Assembly (NCBI GenBank): GCA_037349495.1
Contig: CP140215.1
Location: forward strand, 558,001-622,000
Length of the DNA: 64,000 nt
Direction of reading: 5' to 3'
Source: Lotmaria passim
Taxonomy: Eukaryota > Euglenozoa > Kinetoplastea > Trypanosomatida > Trypanosomatidae
In this document: positions 19,571-29,051 of the stretch, piece after piece
Position numbering within the stretch: position 1 is the first letter of the stretch
Layout of the letters: every line of letters starts with the position of its first letter
Position numbers and translations under genes: made by a program
Notes under the pieces: generated by a model
Told to the model about the DNA's origin: nothing
Databases searched by the model: none
Seen by the model: only the letters and a program-made list of their open reading frames with translations

Positions 19571-20556
19571 GTCGGGCGCAACGAGAAGAAAACAACGTGA
19601 GAAGGCTGAATGACCTTTTTTTTTTGTTTTGTTTTTTCGCAATATCGATAGACCAGTTTTTCTCGAGTCTTATTTGGGAAGCTGGATAAAATGAAGAAAA
19701 AAAAAAGAAGGAAAGAATCACGTCTCAGCTCACCTGTGTAAACAGACGTAAAGCCGAAGTGCGTGTGCGCGTCTTGCAGAAAAAGAAGACAGGAAGACAG
19801 AATGGAGGCAAGGAGAACGACGCGTACTTAACTAACATACGAATTTGCAGACTTTGTTTAAAAGAAAAAAGGAAGAAAAAAAAAAAAAAGCGCGTTACTG
19901 TTTTTTGTTTGTTTGTTTTTTTGCATTTTGACATTGAGGGGATGAGTAAAGTGAAAACTGTAACAGAAGCGGAGTCCTAAAAGCAACGCAAAAGGCGAGC
20001 TGACTCCTCGTTTAATACGCAGAGTAAGCACGGTCGCGCTGCGTTGCTGTCGCATCGTCAAGCACAGGCTTTGATGGGCACACAAAGCTGGAATAATAAT
20101 AACATTAATAAAGAAACATGGAGCTTTGATTATTGGGTCCAGATCACGTTCACTGCTAACGTTTAATTGGCAAGCAATCACAAGAAAAAAAAAAGAAAAC
20201 CTAGCACAGCGGAGCCATTCGATGGTGTACAACACGTTGTCTTTCGCCACGGCCTACGCTATCTGTTTGACAGCGATACCCTTCAAACAGCAGCGCCATG
20301 TTTCTTTTTTTTTTTTTGTTTTGTTGTTGTCGTTGTCACTCTGCCAGAGTGGCCAGAGGTAAAGAAGCGTCCCTTTACAGGCTCCACGCACACATGGCGT
20401 CCACCATGTATGATCATTACAGATCTTGTCCCTCTCTCTCGGTCTTCTCACAGCCTTTATTTCGAGAATATATATATATATATAGGCCTCCCTTGACTTT
20501 TGCTCATCTTAAAGCTCTGCTTTAGTCCCTTTTTTCATCTTCTGTTTTACTTACTT
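19571..20556. other. Intergenic region
   Basis: No gene seen. It has A runs near 19693, 19874 and 20182, a T12 near 20306 and a TA microsatellite at 20468-20484 just downstream of the GlnRS stop. Confidence 0.6.
20468..20484. repeat. (TA)8 microsatellite
   Basis: Short perfect AT/TA tract in the presumed 3' UTR of the GlnRS gene. Confidence 0.85.
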
Positions 20557-22305
20557 TTACTTCTTCTTCTGCGCTCGCTCCGCCACCTCCGCCTTGCTCT
20601 TGTCCTCGCGCAGGCTCAACACGCGGTTCATGACAAGGTGGTCCGGCCTTGTGTCGCAGTCCACCACAAAGTAGCCGAAGCGCTCCACCTGAATCGACTC
20701 AAAAGGCTTGAAGTTCTCCACGCCCTTCTCCGCGTAGCCGTGCATCACAACCTCGCTCTTCTCATCGATGAACTTTAGGAACTCCGGATCGATCGCCGCG
20801 CGGTCGTCCTTCAGCAGTGGACTGTACAGCCGCACCTCCACCGGTGTCGAGGCCGTCGCGCTGACCCACGAAATGTTCGTCTTCGGCTTGTCTTTCCGCT
20901 CAAAGTCGATGTCGACGTGAATCACCGTTGGCTGTCCCTTCTGGTCCACCTCAAAGCTCTTGCATACGACGTTGCCCGTATACTTGAGACCCACCACGCG
21001 CGGCCCAGGCGCCAACCCGTAGAACTTACTGTTGTCATCCTTCGTATGGAAGTCGCTGCGGTCGACGTAGAAGGTGTCGGTGAACACGACGCTGCGACTG
21101 CCCAGTTCCGGCTTACGTGGGTGGTTCGGGCACTCCACGGCGACCTCGCCCTTCCAGTTGTCCACCACCACTTTGATCGGGTCGATCACCATCAAACGAC
21201 GCTCGCAGCGCTCGTCAAGGTCCTCGCGCAAGGTGTTTTCCAGCATGCTGATCTGAATCACGTTCATCGAGCGGGTGATGCCGACCAGCTCGCAGAAACG
21301 GTTGATGGCCGCCGGGGTGTAGCCGCGGCGGCGCATGCCGGCCAACGTGAGCAGGCGGGGATCGTCGAAGCCGCGGACGATGCCTTTGCGGACAAGCACG
21401 TTGATCTTCCGCTTCGACAGCAACGAGCCTGTGACGTTCAAACGGCTGAACTCCCACACGTACGGCCGCCACAGATTCAGCTCCGCCAGCAGCCAGAAAT
21501 AGCTCTCACGGCGCGTCTCGAACTCGAGTGTACACAGACTATAGTCGATGTCCTCCAGCGAGTCGATGAGGCAGTGGGTGAAGTCGTAGCTCGGGTAGAT
21601 GCACCACTTATCCTTGATGTGAGGGTGCTCGACGTACTTTACGCGGTAGGCGATGAAGTCACGCATGTTCGGGTTGTCGCTCTTCATATCAGCCTTCACG
21701 CGCAGCGTCGCCTCGCCCTCGGCATAGCGGCCCTGGCGCATGTGGTTGAAGAGGAAGAGGTTCTCTTCGACGCTGCGGTCGCGCCAGGGGCTGTCCTCGC
21801 GCTGTTCCCGCTGCTGCTTCAGCTGGTCCGGTGTGCTGTGGTCGACGTAAGCCTTGCCCGCCTTGATGAGCTGAATCGCAAAGGCGTAGAGCTGGTCAAA
21901 GTAGTCGGAGGAGTAGGTCACCCAGTCCGGCTTCCAGCCCATCCATTCCACCATCTCCACAATCGCGTCGATGTAGACCTGGTCCTCCGCCTCGGGGTTC
22001 GTGTCGTCGTAGCGCAGGTAGCACTTGCCGCCATGTGCGCGGGCGCTGCCAAAGTTCAGGTTCATGCTCTTCGCGTGACCAATGTGCAGGAAGCCGTTTG
22101 GCTCAGGTGGGAAGCGGAAGTATGGGACGCCACCCGTCTTCTTCTCATGCGCCGCGAGAAGCTCCGGCGTGTTCGTGTAGCCCTCCACAGGGCGGCCGCT
22201 CTGGAGAATGGTGAGGTCGCGCTTCGCCTCACCCTCCGGCACTACCGCTGCTGCTGTTGTCGGTGCCGTCATCCTCTTCGCCAAGCGTGGGAGAAGTCGA
22301 CGCAA
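20557..22305 (-). CDS. Glutaminyl-tRNA synthetase
   Basis: 582 residues. Class I synthetase with the GlnRS form of the HIGH motif (PPEPNGFLHIGHAKS, HIGH at 74-77) and the KMSKS counterpart LLSKR at 295-299 (TGSLLSKRKIN). GlnRS-specific stretches include CYLRYDDTNPEAEDQVY, YPSYDFTHCLIDSLEDIDYS, SLCTLEFETRRESYFWLL and the C-terminal beta-barrel anticodon-binding domain (VFTDTFYVDRSDF, KSFEVDQKGQPTVIHVDID). It charges tRNA-Gln with glutamine and lacks the N-terminal Yqey-type extension of metazoan enzymes. Residues 1-11 (MRRLLPRLAKR) are Arg/Leu-rich and look like a short mitochondrial signal, with a second Met at 12. T. brucei is reported to use one GlnRS in both cytosol and mitochondrion, so alternative starts are plausible here. 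Confidence 0.95.
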   Translation of the reverse strand: MRRLLPRLAKRMTAPTTAAAVVPEGEAKRDLTILQSGRPVEGYTNTPELLAAHEKKTGGVPYFRFPPEPNGFLHIGHAKSMNLNFGSARAHGGKCYLRYDDTNPEAEDQVYIDAIVEMVEWMGWKPDWVTYSSDYFDQLYAFAIQLIKAGKAYVDHSTPDQLKQQREQREDSPWRDRSVEENLFLFNHMRQGRYAEGEATLRVKADMKSDNPNMRDFIAYRVKYVEHPHIKDKWCIYPSYDFTHCLIDSLEDIDYSLCTLEFETRRESYFWLLAELNLWRPYVWEFSRLNVTGSLLSKRKINVLVRKGIVRGFDDPRLLTLAGMRRRGYTPAAINRFCELVGITRSMNVIQISMLENTLREDLDERCERRLMVIDPIKVVVDNWKGEVAVECPNHPRKPELGSRSVVFTDTFYVDRSDFHTKDDNSKFYGLAPGPRVVGLKYTGNVVCKSFEVDQKGQPTVIHVDIDFERKDKPKTNISWVSATASTPVEVRLYSPLLKDDRAAIDPEFLKFIDEKSEVVMHGYAEKGVENFKPFESIQVERFGYFVVDCDTRPDHLVMNRVLSLREDKSKAEVAERAQKKK

Positions 22306-22317
22306 CGTTGTGCCCGT

Positions 22318-22362
22318 TACTATTTTTTTTTTTTAGAGAGGAAAAGTAAAAAAAAAAAAAGA
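22318..22362 (-). promoter_or_regulatory. Candidate trans-splice region for GlnRS
   Basis: In the sense direction a T-rich pyrimidine tract (about 22335-22362) is followed by A12 and TAG (AG at 22321-22320), 15 nt before the first ATG. A second acceptor further down could expose Met12 instead. The sites are inferred. Confidence 0.45.
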
Positions 22363-23464
22363 GTGAAATACTCGTGTGTCACTTGCGGACAAGGGGATAA
22401 AGAACGTTAACTCGACGAGCGGACGGACTCTGATAAAGAGTGTGAAGGGTGTGTGTGTGCGTGGTTATTGCTACAATACATCGTGAGCCACCACAAAAAA
22501 AAAAAAAAGGAGTATGCGGGAGCAGATAATGGAAGTAGCTGGGAGGTGAAAACGAGCAGGACTTCGCTTATCGGCAAGACACTAAAACAAACGCGGCGAC
22601 AAAGAGAAAAAACGGCCAACCTTCCGTTTTCACGCCGAACTCTCACGAGCCATTTAAAAAGCGGCAGTTTTCGCTTAAATGAAACTCGTGCTTTCACAGA
22701 CGCGGCCTCGCCCTTCCCTGCTTCTTCAGAGCCTACATTTGAGAGAAAGGTAAGCGTGGCTAACCTGCTCCTTTCATCTTGTCATCCGACTTTGCCTTGA
22801 TTCCTTGAACTGGGTAATTAAGCAATTCTCAATGCACCAAACAAACTCTGAAGCGAGCGCAGCTGAAGAGCACGTATGTAAAAAGCGCCCCTGTGCTGTG
22901 TATAAAGTACTAACAGATTTAACTTGTCTGCCTTTACGCATATACCAACAACATCCAGAGAAAACAAAAAAAAAAAAGACTGGAAAGAGGGAAGAACGCA
23001 GAAGTGCTGGTACCTCTCTGCACGTGTTCCCGTGTTTATGCCTGGCTATCCAACCTCTATGGAGAAGGGGGAAAAAAGAGCTCAGCAAAAACAAAAATTC
23101 TATAATTTGTATTAGAAAAAACAACAACAACAACCGAATAGATAGATTTGAGAAGGAGCTGGCTGTCCGTGCGCCTCCACGCTTCTGCTCTTCCACAATG
23201 CAGAGAACCGCAAAACAAGCAGCCACTCAGACACTCCATACTGTGAAATACAAAAATGAAAATAAATAAGAACCTCATCCTCATTCTATGAACGTCGCAA
23301 ATGCAAATAAGAAAAGAAAAAAGGTGTCCAAAGCACCGCGCTGCTTTTCGCCAATAAGTAGACAAGCGCAGCGAAACACCCATGGCCTTACAAAATAACG
23401 TGCCACCCAGCATTGCTTCCCGCCAACAGCACAATCGCCTTGCTTTGCCGCCCTTTTTTTTTTT
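22363..23464. other. Intergenic region
   Basis: No gene seen in 1.1 kb. It has A runs near 22495, 22966 and 23066. A T15 run (about 23452-23466) overlaps the PCNA stop, so the mRNA has an A-tract directly at its stop codon. Confidence 0.6.
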
Positions 23465-24349
23465 TTACTCCGCGTCATCCACCTTCGGGGCGAGGTAGTA
23501 GCGCAGGTAGCCGACGTTGTCGATGCCATACTCCACCATGCACGGGCTGTCCTTTGCAAACTTCAGCGTCACTCGCTCGCTCAGGGTCGAGCCTTTCGCG
23601 AAGATGCCCATGAAGCGCAACGCGAAGGACAGCGTGATCGGCTCCTCCATCGTCACCTCTACCCCAATCGCATTCGCGTTGCCGTCGGTTGACTTCGAGT
23701 ACTTGCGTGATAGCGGCTCGTCTTCGTCTTCGTCCCGCGCCTCGGCCTTCACCTCAGCCTTCACCTCACTCTTCAGGCTGTGATCCGACACGCCAGCGGC
23801 CTTCAGAAACGTGTAGCCTTGCCCGACGTCGCCCGACGAGCTGAACTTCACCCCCTCCTTGCTGATGGCGATAGTGACGGTATCGCCGAAGATCTGCATG
23901 TCCCGCACGATCTTCGCAAACTCGACGGAGCTGAGGGTGACGGTGCTACGGTAGTCCATCTCCGGAATACCCATCGACTCTGCCTCGATCTCGAGCAGCT
24001 TCAGCTGATACTCGCACCGCCGTGTCTTCTCCGGATTCTCGGAGGTGAGGGTCACGACGTCGGAATCGTCGTCGTGGCGCAGGCTGAGACTGTCGTTGTT
24101 ATCGACAATCTTAAGCACCTTTGAGAGCGAGGCAAGGTTGAGGCCGAGGATGCTGTTACGCTCACATTGGTACTTGACGAAGCAGTCGTCGCGCAGTAGC
24201 ATATGGACCAGGGCGACGTGGCTCGAGTCCATGGCCTGTATAGAGAGACCGCCAGGGTTACAGTCGAAGTTGGCTTCATTCACCAGTCCGTTGATGCACT
24301 CCACCAGCCGCTTCCACAAGCTGGCGAACTCAACTTGAGCCTCAAGCAT
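23465..24349 (-). CDS. PCNA: Proliferating cell nuclear antigen (PCNA sliding clamp)
   Basis: 294 residues. The two PCNA domains are clear: LVNEANFDCNPGGLSIQAMDSSHVALVHMLL in the first half (split here only for reading) and EFAKIVRDMQIFGDTVTIAISKEGVKF in the second. The C-terminus LRYYLAPKVDDAE matches the eukaryotic APKIED end. PCNA trimers encircle DNA and tether polymerases, ligase and MutS/MutL proteins in the nucleus. The chain is ~33 residues longer than human PCNA because of a charged insertion at about 183-227 (KSEVKAEVKAEARDEDEDE). This insertion is also known in T. brucei PCNA and lies in a loop of the second domain. MSH3, a functional partner, is encoded 5 kb away. Confidence 0.96.
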   Translation of the reverse strand: MLEAQVEFASLWKRLVECINGLVNEANFDCNPGGLSIQAMDSSHVALVHMLLRDDCFVKYQCERNSILGLNLASLSKVLKIVDNNDSLSLRHDDDSDVVTLTSENPEKTRRCEYQLKLLEIEAESMGIPEMDYRSTVTLSSVEFAKIVRDMQIFGDTVTIAISKEGVKFSSSGDVGQGYTFLKAAGVSDHSLKSEVKAEVKAEARDEDEDEPLSRKYSKSTDGNANAIGVEVTMEEPITLSFALRFMGIFAKGSTLSERVTLKFAKDSPCMVEYGIDNVGYLRYYLAPKVDDAE

Positions 24350-24737
24350 GATTTAGGATGAAAAGGAGGAGTAGTAAAACGTGTAGATGCTGGTGTGTGT
24401 CTGTGTGTGTCCTTTTTCGTTGTGAAGAAACAACGAATAGAATCTACAGGCTGTTATGATGTTTCTCTGCAAGAGAAAGACTGATGCGTTACGTTAGGAA
24501 ATGAAAACCTGTGTGTGTGTGTGTTCTTGATGGCAGGTTTGTAATGTGGGCTCTGATGAATCGTCAAGTGAAAAAGGAGAGGAGGCGAAGAGGCGCAGAA
24601 TCAAGAGAAAAAAAAGGCAGTTTTTTTCTCTCGGCAAGAGACTGAAAGCGTCGTATCTCAGTGTGTATGTGTGATTAAAAAAAAAAAAAAACTGGTTTAC
24701 TTTTACAGGAAGGCAGTAACTTACAAAAAAAAAAAAA

Positions 24738-24774
<37 letters not shown>

Positions 24775-25100
24775 AGCACTGCCCTATTGCACACCGCACC
24801 AACGTAAGAATGGCTGCAGAGCAAAGAAAGGGAAAAAAAGAGTCAATATGAGAGAGCGTTGAACTACGGCGGTGCTTCTTTTTCCTTATCTAGTAGACTA
24901 CGCATTCGCCCATTCATCTCTAACGTACAGAGAGGAATTGTGGAAACCGAAGTACACAAAAAAAAAAAAAAGAGAGAGAGAGAGAGAACCGCTTTAACGT
25001 CTTCATTAAGCCTCAGGATAAGAGAGAAAACAGGTCACCCGAGTGTCTTTCAGGTTTTTCGAGCACAGCACCCTCAGTGGAAGGCTTCAATGTTGCTGGC
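24350..25100. other. Intergenic region with compound microsatellite
   Basis: No gene seen. It has A runs near 24677, 24725-24738 and 24959, a (CA)n(TA)n tract at 24739-24774 and a GA repeat near 24971-24987. Confidence 0.65.
24725..24774. repeat. A14-(CA)9-(TA)9 compound repeat
   Basis: Three simple repeats in series: A run 24725-24738, CA 24739-24756 and TA 24756-24774. Confidence 0.9.
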
Positions 25101-26480
25101 CTACAGTGGTTGCGGTGGCTTCACCAGGAGGCCCGATGGATCTTCGCGCACCAGCAGCGGACACACGTTCATGCCCTGGTAGCTCTCCCAGAACTTCTCC
25201 ACCTCGGCTGCGCACTCGTCGCCCAGCACCAACGCAAAGACGGCGTCGTAGCCGCCAGCGCCTGGACAGCCCACTGCAAACACGCCCGGCAGCGCCGCTG
25301 TGTCATTGAGCAGCCCGCTCAGCTCGTCTGGCTCTATCTTCACGCCAGCCGCAACGCCCATGTCATGCAGCAGCGTCCGGCTGCGGGCGGCGCATTGCGC
25401 AGCTGCCACGATGGACTGCGCAATTGCGTCGTCTACGCATTGCGACGGCAGGTGCGGCTTTGCCTGCAGCGTCGTAACGGCCGCCGCGTACGCCGCCGGC
25501 TCCGATTCCGCGTCTGCTATCATGCGACGCAGTGCCGTGATGTAAGCCTCGTTGTTGTGTCGCAGCTGCTCCCACACGTTGTCCGGGGTGTCCGCGACCG
25601 ACTTGCGCCATGCCATCACCTTTGCCACCATCCCTGGCGTGCTGGACCCGCCCTGGTGGACATCGCCCAGCACGAGTTTTACGCCGGGTGGCAGGCGGAA
25701 GGGCTCGTGAGGGACCCAGACAACGAGCATGTCCACGCAGTGCCGCAGCGCCGCCACCTCCACTGATGTCGGCGGCTCCGCACTTGCCATCATCATCGAC
25801 ACCCGAGACGCAGGGAAGCGGCGGTATGCGCAGGTGCCGTAGACGGCGGTGTAGACGTCGAAGCCGCTGCCAATTTTGCCCTGCGTCACGCTGTGGGCAA
25901 TCTGCGCCACTCGGTGCACAAACTCAACATCGCAGCTGGTGGAGTGGAAGTGGTTGCACAGGCACGCCACGATGCTCGTCGTCATAGACGCAGAAGAGCC
26001 GAGGCCGGTCTTCGAGACGGCACCGACCAGCGGCAGGTGGCGCGGCAGCGAACGCAGGTTTGCCACATTCACGGGTCGCTGCTGTGCAGTGAGGTGGTTG
26101 CGCTGACTGTAGAAGTCGTTGTCGGCCAGCAGCTCCAGCCAGATCTCGCCGCCCACGCTGTCGCCGAGCGAAACGGCAGCCGCAACCGAGTAGAGAACGG
26201 CGTAGAAAACGAAGGCCGTCTTCAGGCCCTCTGTCTGCTGCGCCGACACCGTCCCCGTCGCCGTCGAATCCACCACGAAGCAGTAGGACTGATGAAACTG
26301 CGGCGACGACACGTGCACGGTGGTCTGCCCGGCCGTGCTAGCTCGGGCTGCCTTGACGATGCGCGTGGTGAAGCGGGCGTTGACGCCGATGGAGATGCCG
26401 ACATTGGGCGGGTCGGCTGACTCGACGATCAGGTAGCCGCCGAGGATGAGGACCTTTCCAGGCGCGGATGCCTCCATCAT
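25101..26480 (-). CDS. PMK: Phosphomevalonate kinase (GHMP family)
   Basis: 459 residues. GHMP kinase with motif 1 near the N-terminus (SAPGKVLILGGYLIVE), the ATP-binding Gly/Ser loop KTGLGSSAS at 157-165 and motif 3 GAGGYDAV at 407-414. The KTGLGSSA version and the overall length fit the eukaryotic ERG8-type phosphomevalonate kinase rather than mevalonate kinase. The enzyme phosphorylates mevalonate-5-phosphate to the diphosphate in the isoprenoid pathway. In trypanosomatids this leads to ergosterol-type sterols, dolichol and prenyl groups. Several mevalonate-pathway enzymes of trypanosomatids are glycosomal, but this C-terminus (KPPQPL) is not a PTS1. Either of the two leading Met codons could start it. 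Confidence 0.93.
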   Translation of the reverse strand: MMEASAPGKVLILGGYLIVESADPPNVGISIGVNARFTTRIVKAARASTAGQTTVHVSSPQFHQSYCFVVDSTATGTVSAQQTEGLKTAFVFYAVLYSVAAAVSLGDSVGGEIWLELLADNDFYSQRNHLTAQQRPVNVANLRSLPRHLPLVGAVSKTGLGSSASMTTSIVACLCNHFHSTSCDVEFVHRVAQIAHSVTQGKIGSGFDVYTAVYGTCAYRRFPASRVSMMMASAEPPTSVEVAALRHCVDMLVVWVPHEPFRLPPGVKLVLGDVHQGGSSTPGMVAKVMAWRKSVADTPDNVWEQLRHNNEAYITALRRMIADAESEPAAYAAAVTTLQAKPHLPSQCVDDAIAQSIVAAAQCAARSRTLLHDMGVAAGVKIEPDELSGLLNDTAALPGVFAVGCPGAGGYDAVFALVLGDECAAEVEKFWESYQGMNVCPLLVREDPSGLLVKPPQPL

Positions 26481-27357
26481 GCCGTGTATAACACAATGTA
26501 CGATAAACGGAAGTAGATTTAAAATAAATAAAAAAGCGTTGGAGACAACTTGTGAATTCTACACAAAAAAAAAAAAAACAAAGAAGTGCGTGAGAGCGGC
26601 TTAAAGTGAAAGAAGTTTGTAATGAGCTGACAAATAGAGACTGGGTTCTACAGTTTTTCTTTATTTGCTTGTGCGTCACAAAAGCAAAAGAGGAGAGACA
26701 ACGCAACAGGAGGAGAGGAAGAGACGGCTGCTGACGGCAGCTCAATATGCACCAAAAAAAAAAAAAAGAAACGCATATATACATATTTGTGTGTGTGCAC
26801 CATCACGAGTATATATATGCCATTGATTGGCGTTCTCAGTTCACCTTAGCTGGCGGCGGAGATAGATGGGATATTACGATCCTTTATTTTTCTCAAAGAA
26901 GGGGCTCAGACTCACGGTTGTTTCAGTTGCTTAGGCAGAAAAGCAAAAAGAGGATCGAAAAGGGCCCGAGAGAAGAATACAGTGAGTTCTTTTTTTTTTC
27001 CCCTACTGAGTTCCTCACCTTCCTGTTTTCTTTCTTTTGACAACTTTCACCTCAAACGCGTCTCACGCGTTCAGGGACAACATAAAAGCACAAAAACAGA
27101 AAAAAGAAAAAGAAGGCAACGAGAAAAAAAAAAAAAAGCACAGCATAATGCACAAATAAAAAAAAAAGAAAGTGATGTGGAGCTTCACACGAATGCTAAT
27201 GCACCTCTTCACGCCATATGTAGGTGCTTCGATAAATAGACAACAGAGAACACAAAAACGGAAAGTAAAAAAAAAAAAAGAACACAGATGCGAGTAGAAT
27301 GTCAAGCGTAGGCCTCTCGGCTGCGTCGTCCTCTTCTTCCCTCACTTTTTTCTGGAT
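26481..27357. other. Intergenic region
   Basis: No gene seen. It has A runs near 26565, 26753, 27124, 27158 and 27267, and a T9 near 26990. Confidence 0.6.
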
Positions 27358-27744
27358 TTACTGCGGCCCTTTCTTGTCTTCAAGATCCTTCAACAGGGCT
27401 GGATCCACGGCGACGGTGCGCTTCTTGCGGCGGGTGGCGGCTAGCTCCTCTTCCGTCGGCAGCTCCGTGATGACGACTGGCTCTCCGTTTTCCTGCACCG
27501 CACCGCCCTGCACGTTCATCTGGTGTAGTCGGTAGAGGTAGTACGCGGCGCACAGCGCAAAGGTGCCCAGGCAGAAAAAGAAGACGAGGAAGAACACGTA
27601 GCCGCTGCGGCTGATGCAGCACCACTTCGCGCAGTCTTTGGTGCTCGGATTCAGCAATTTGCACATTTCATTGGCCATGCACGGGTTGCGTGCGCACTCA
27701 GCACGCAGCGAGCGGAAGCCGCCACACTTCGCCACACACGACAT
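27358..27744 (-). CDS. Small Cys-rich single-pass membrane protein, unknown
   Basis: 128 residues. The N-terminal ~45 residues contain eight cysteines (3, 7, 17, 22, 28, 38, 42, 43), suggesting disulfides or a metal site. One strongly hydrophobic segment follows (about 48-71, SGYVFFLVFFFCLG onward). The C-terminal ~55 residues are hydrophilic with a basic patch (ATRRKKR) and an acidic end. There is no cleavable signal peptide, so an N-out, C-in single-pass protein is the likely topology. I recognise no family. GC-rich coding and position support a real gene. The function is unknown. Confidence 0.6.
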   Translation of the reverse strand: MSCVAKCGGFRSLRAECARNPCMANEMCKLLNPSTKDCAKWCCISRSGYVFFLVFFFCLGTFALCAAYYLYRLHQMNVQGGAVQENGEPVVITELPTEEELAATRRKKRTVAVDPALLKDLEDKKGPQ

Positions 27745-28670
27745 GTTCTCTCTCTCTCCTTATCCTCTGTCTTTTCTTCTAAATGGCTGTTCTTCGGTGC
27801 CAACGACTGATTAGGAAACGCGTGGATTGAGCGATTTTGTGGGCAGACGGAGGAAAGAAACGACGGCTCGTAAGCATCAAAGAGAGTGGTTCTGTCTCCT
27901 TTTGTCACCGTCACGGTTCTAGGTGAAAGTGCAAAATGCCTGGAGGTAAAAACGTGGGCAACGGTGAAGAAGTTGACGCTTCACTCGCAAAAAGAGAAAG
28001 GAAAAGAAGAAACGGTTCAAAACGGGAGAAGAAAATAAGCAAAGAATGAGGAGGAAGAAGACAAGACGCGGCCACTGCTGCGCAAACAGCGTTCCAGCAG
28101 CGCAGAGAAGACGCCATCAACAAACTTATCGGTGGGCACCATAGCAGCTCATCAGTTTTGCGCTTGACAAAAAAGCACAAAACTCCGTCAACTGCGGTTT
28201 CAGGCGCAACTAATAAAAGAAATAATAATAAAGTGGAGTGAAAGTGTGTGGCGGGCACTGACGCTCTCTACTTCCTCTTCCCACCACCACCCGCCATACG
28301 AGAAAAAAGCGGAACACCGTAACGCCGACTCAAATCACAACCGCCTCACTGCCTACCTTTGGCGTCTTTGCAACATAAAGCGTCTAACACGACTGAACTT
28401 TTTTTTCTCCCCTTCATAACGTTGTGGCACAACCACGCAGGCACATGTATATTTGAAACCGACGGAATAGACCGTCGAAAGACCAACATAAATTAAAAAA
28501 AAAAAAAAATGAGACCCAAAAATGAGTCATTTAGCGAAATACCTTTTAGAGTTTTACAATTTCGTGTCGCACGAAACCAAAAAAAGAAACCAGTCAATTA
28601 AAAAACGGAGAACAATGCAAATATATGTTCTTTTTTTTTTTTTTTAGTGCATCACGGCCACTTTTTTTTT
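27745..28670. other. Intergenic region
   Basis: No convincing gene. It has A13 near 28497, T16 near 28630-28645 and T10 near 28662-28671, the last lying at the SNU13 stop (A-tract on the mRNA). Confidence 0.6.
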
Positions 28671-29051
28671 TTAAAGCAGACGTTCGATCTCCAGCTTCAC
28701 CGCCTGCACCTTGGCCGCCACCGGGCTGTTCTCGCCCTGCAGGATCGCCAGCGCCACGACGTTGCGCGACACCTGCGAAGCGCGGCCCAGCGCCGTCTTA
28801 GACGGGACAAAGACGTAGGGCACGTTCTTGTCTTCGCACAGCAGCGGGAGGTGCAGGAGGATCTCAATCGGGTTGGTGTCACCCGCCAGCACAATAAGGT
28901 CGGCGATACCACGGTTCAGTGCCTTCGTGGCCTCGTTGGCGCCTTTCTTCACCATCTTGGCATTGCTGGCCTCCTGCACGAGATCGAGGATGGTCTGACT
29001 CAGGCGATCCGTCGCAAGAGGGAAGGCCTTCTCGCTGATTTCTCCAGTCAT
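28671..29051 (-). CDS. SNU13: SNU13/NHP2L1 (15.5K) RNA-binding protein
   Basis: 126 residues, the usual length for SNU13. It is an L7Ae-family kink-turn binder with KKGANEATKALNRGIADLIVLAGDTNP, continued by IEILLHLPLLCEDKNVPYVFV and SKTALGRASQ. The NEATK stretch is the RNA-contacting motif. SNU13 nucleates assembly of box C/D snoRNPs with NOP58, NOP56 and fibrillarin, and also binds U4 snRNA in the spliceosomal tri-snRNP. In trypanosomatids the latter mainly serves trans-splicing. The related NHP2 (H/ACA) is less likely because the SNU13-type VSRNVVALAI is present. The start is the only ATG near the conserved N-terminus. Confidence 0.95.
   Translation of the reverse strand: MTGEISEKAFPLATDRLSQTILDLVQEASNAKMVKKGANEATKALNRGIADLIVLAGDTNPIEILLHLPLLCEDKNVPYVFVPSKTALGRASQVSRNVVALAILQGENSPVAAKVQAVKLEIERLL

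Noticed and set aside
20917-22410. 497-codon plus-strand open frame
   Set aside because: Antisense shadow of the GlnRS gene with biased composition and no recognisable family.
27911-28258. 115-codon minus-strand open frame
   Set aside because: Leu/Phe/Ser-rich translation of pyrimidine-rich intergenic DNA, without domain or coding bias.
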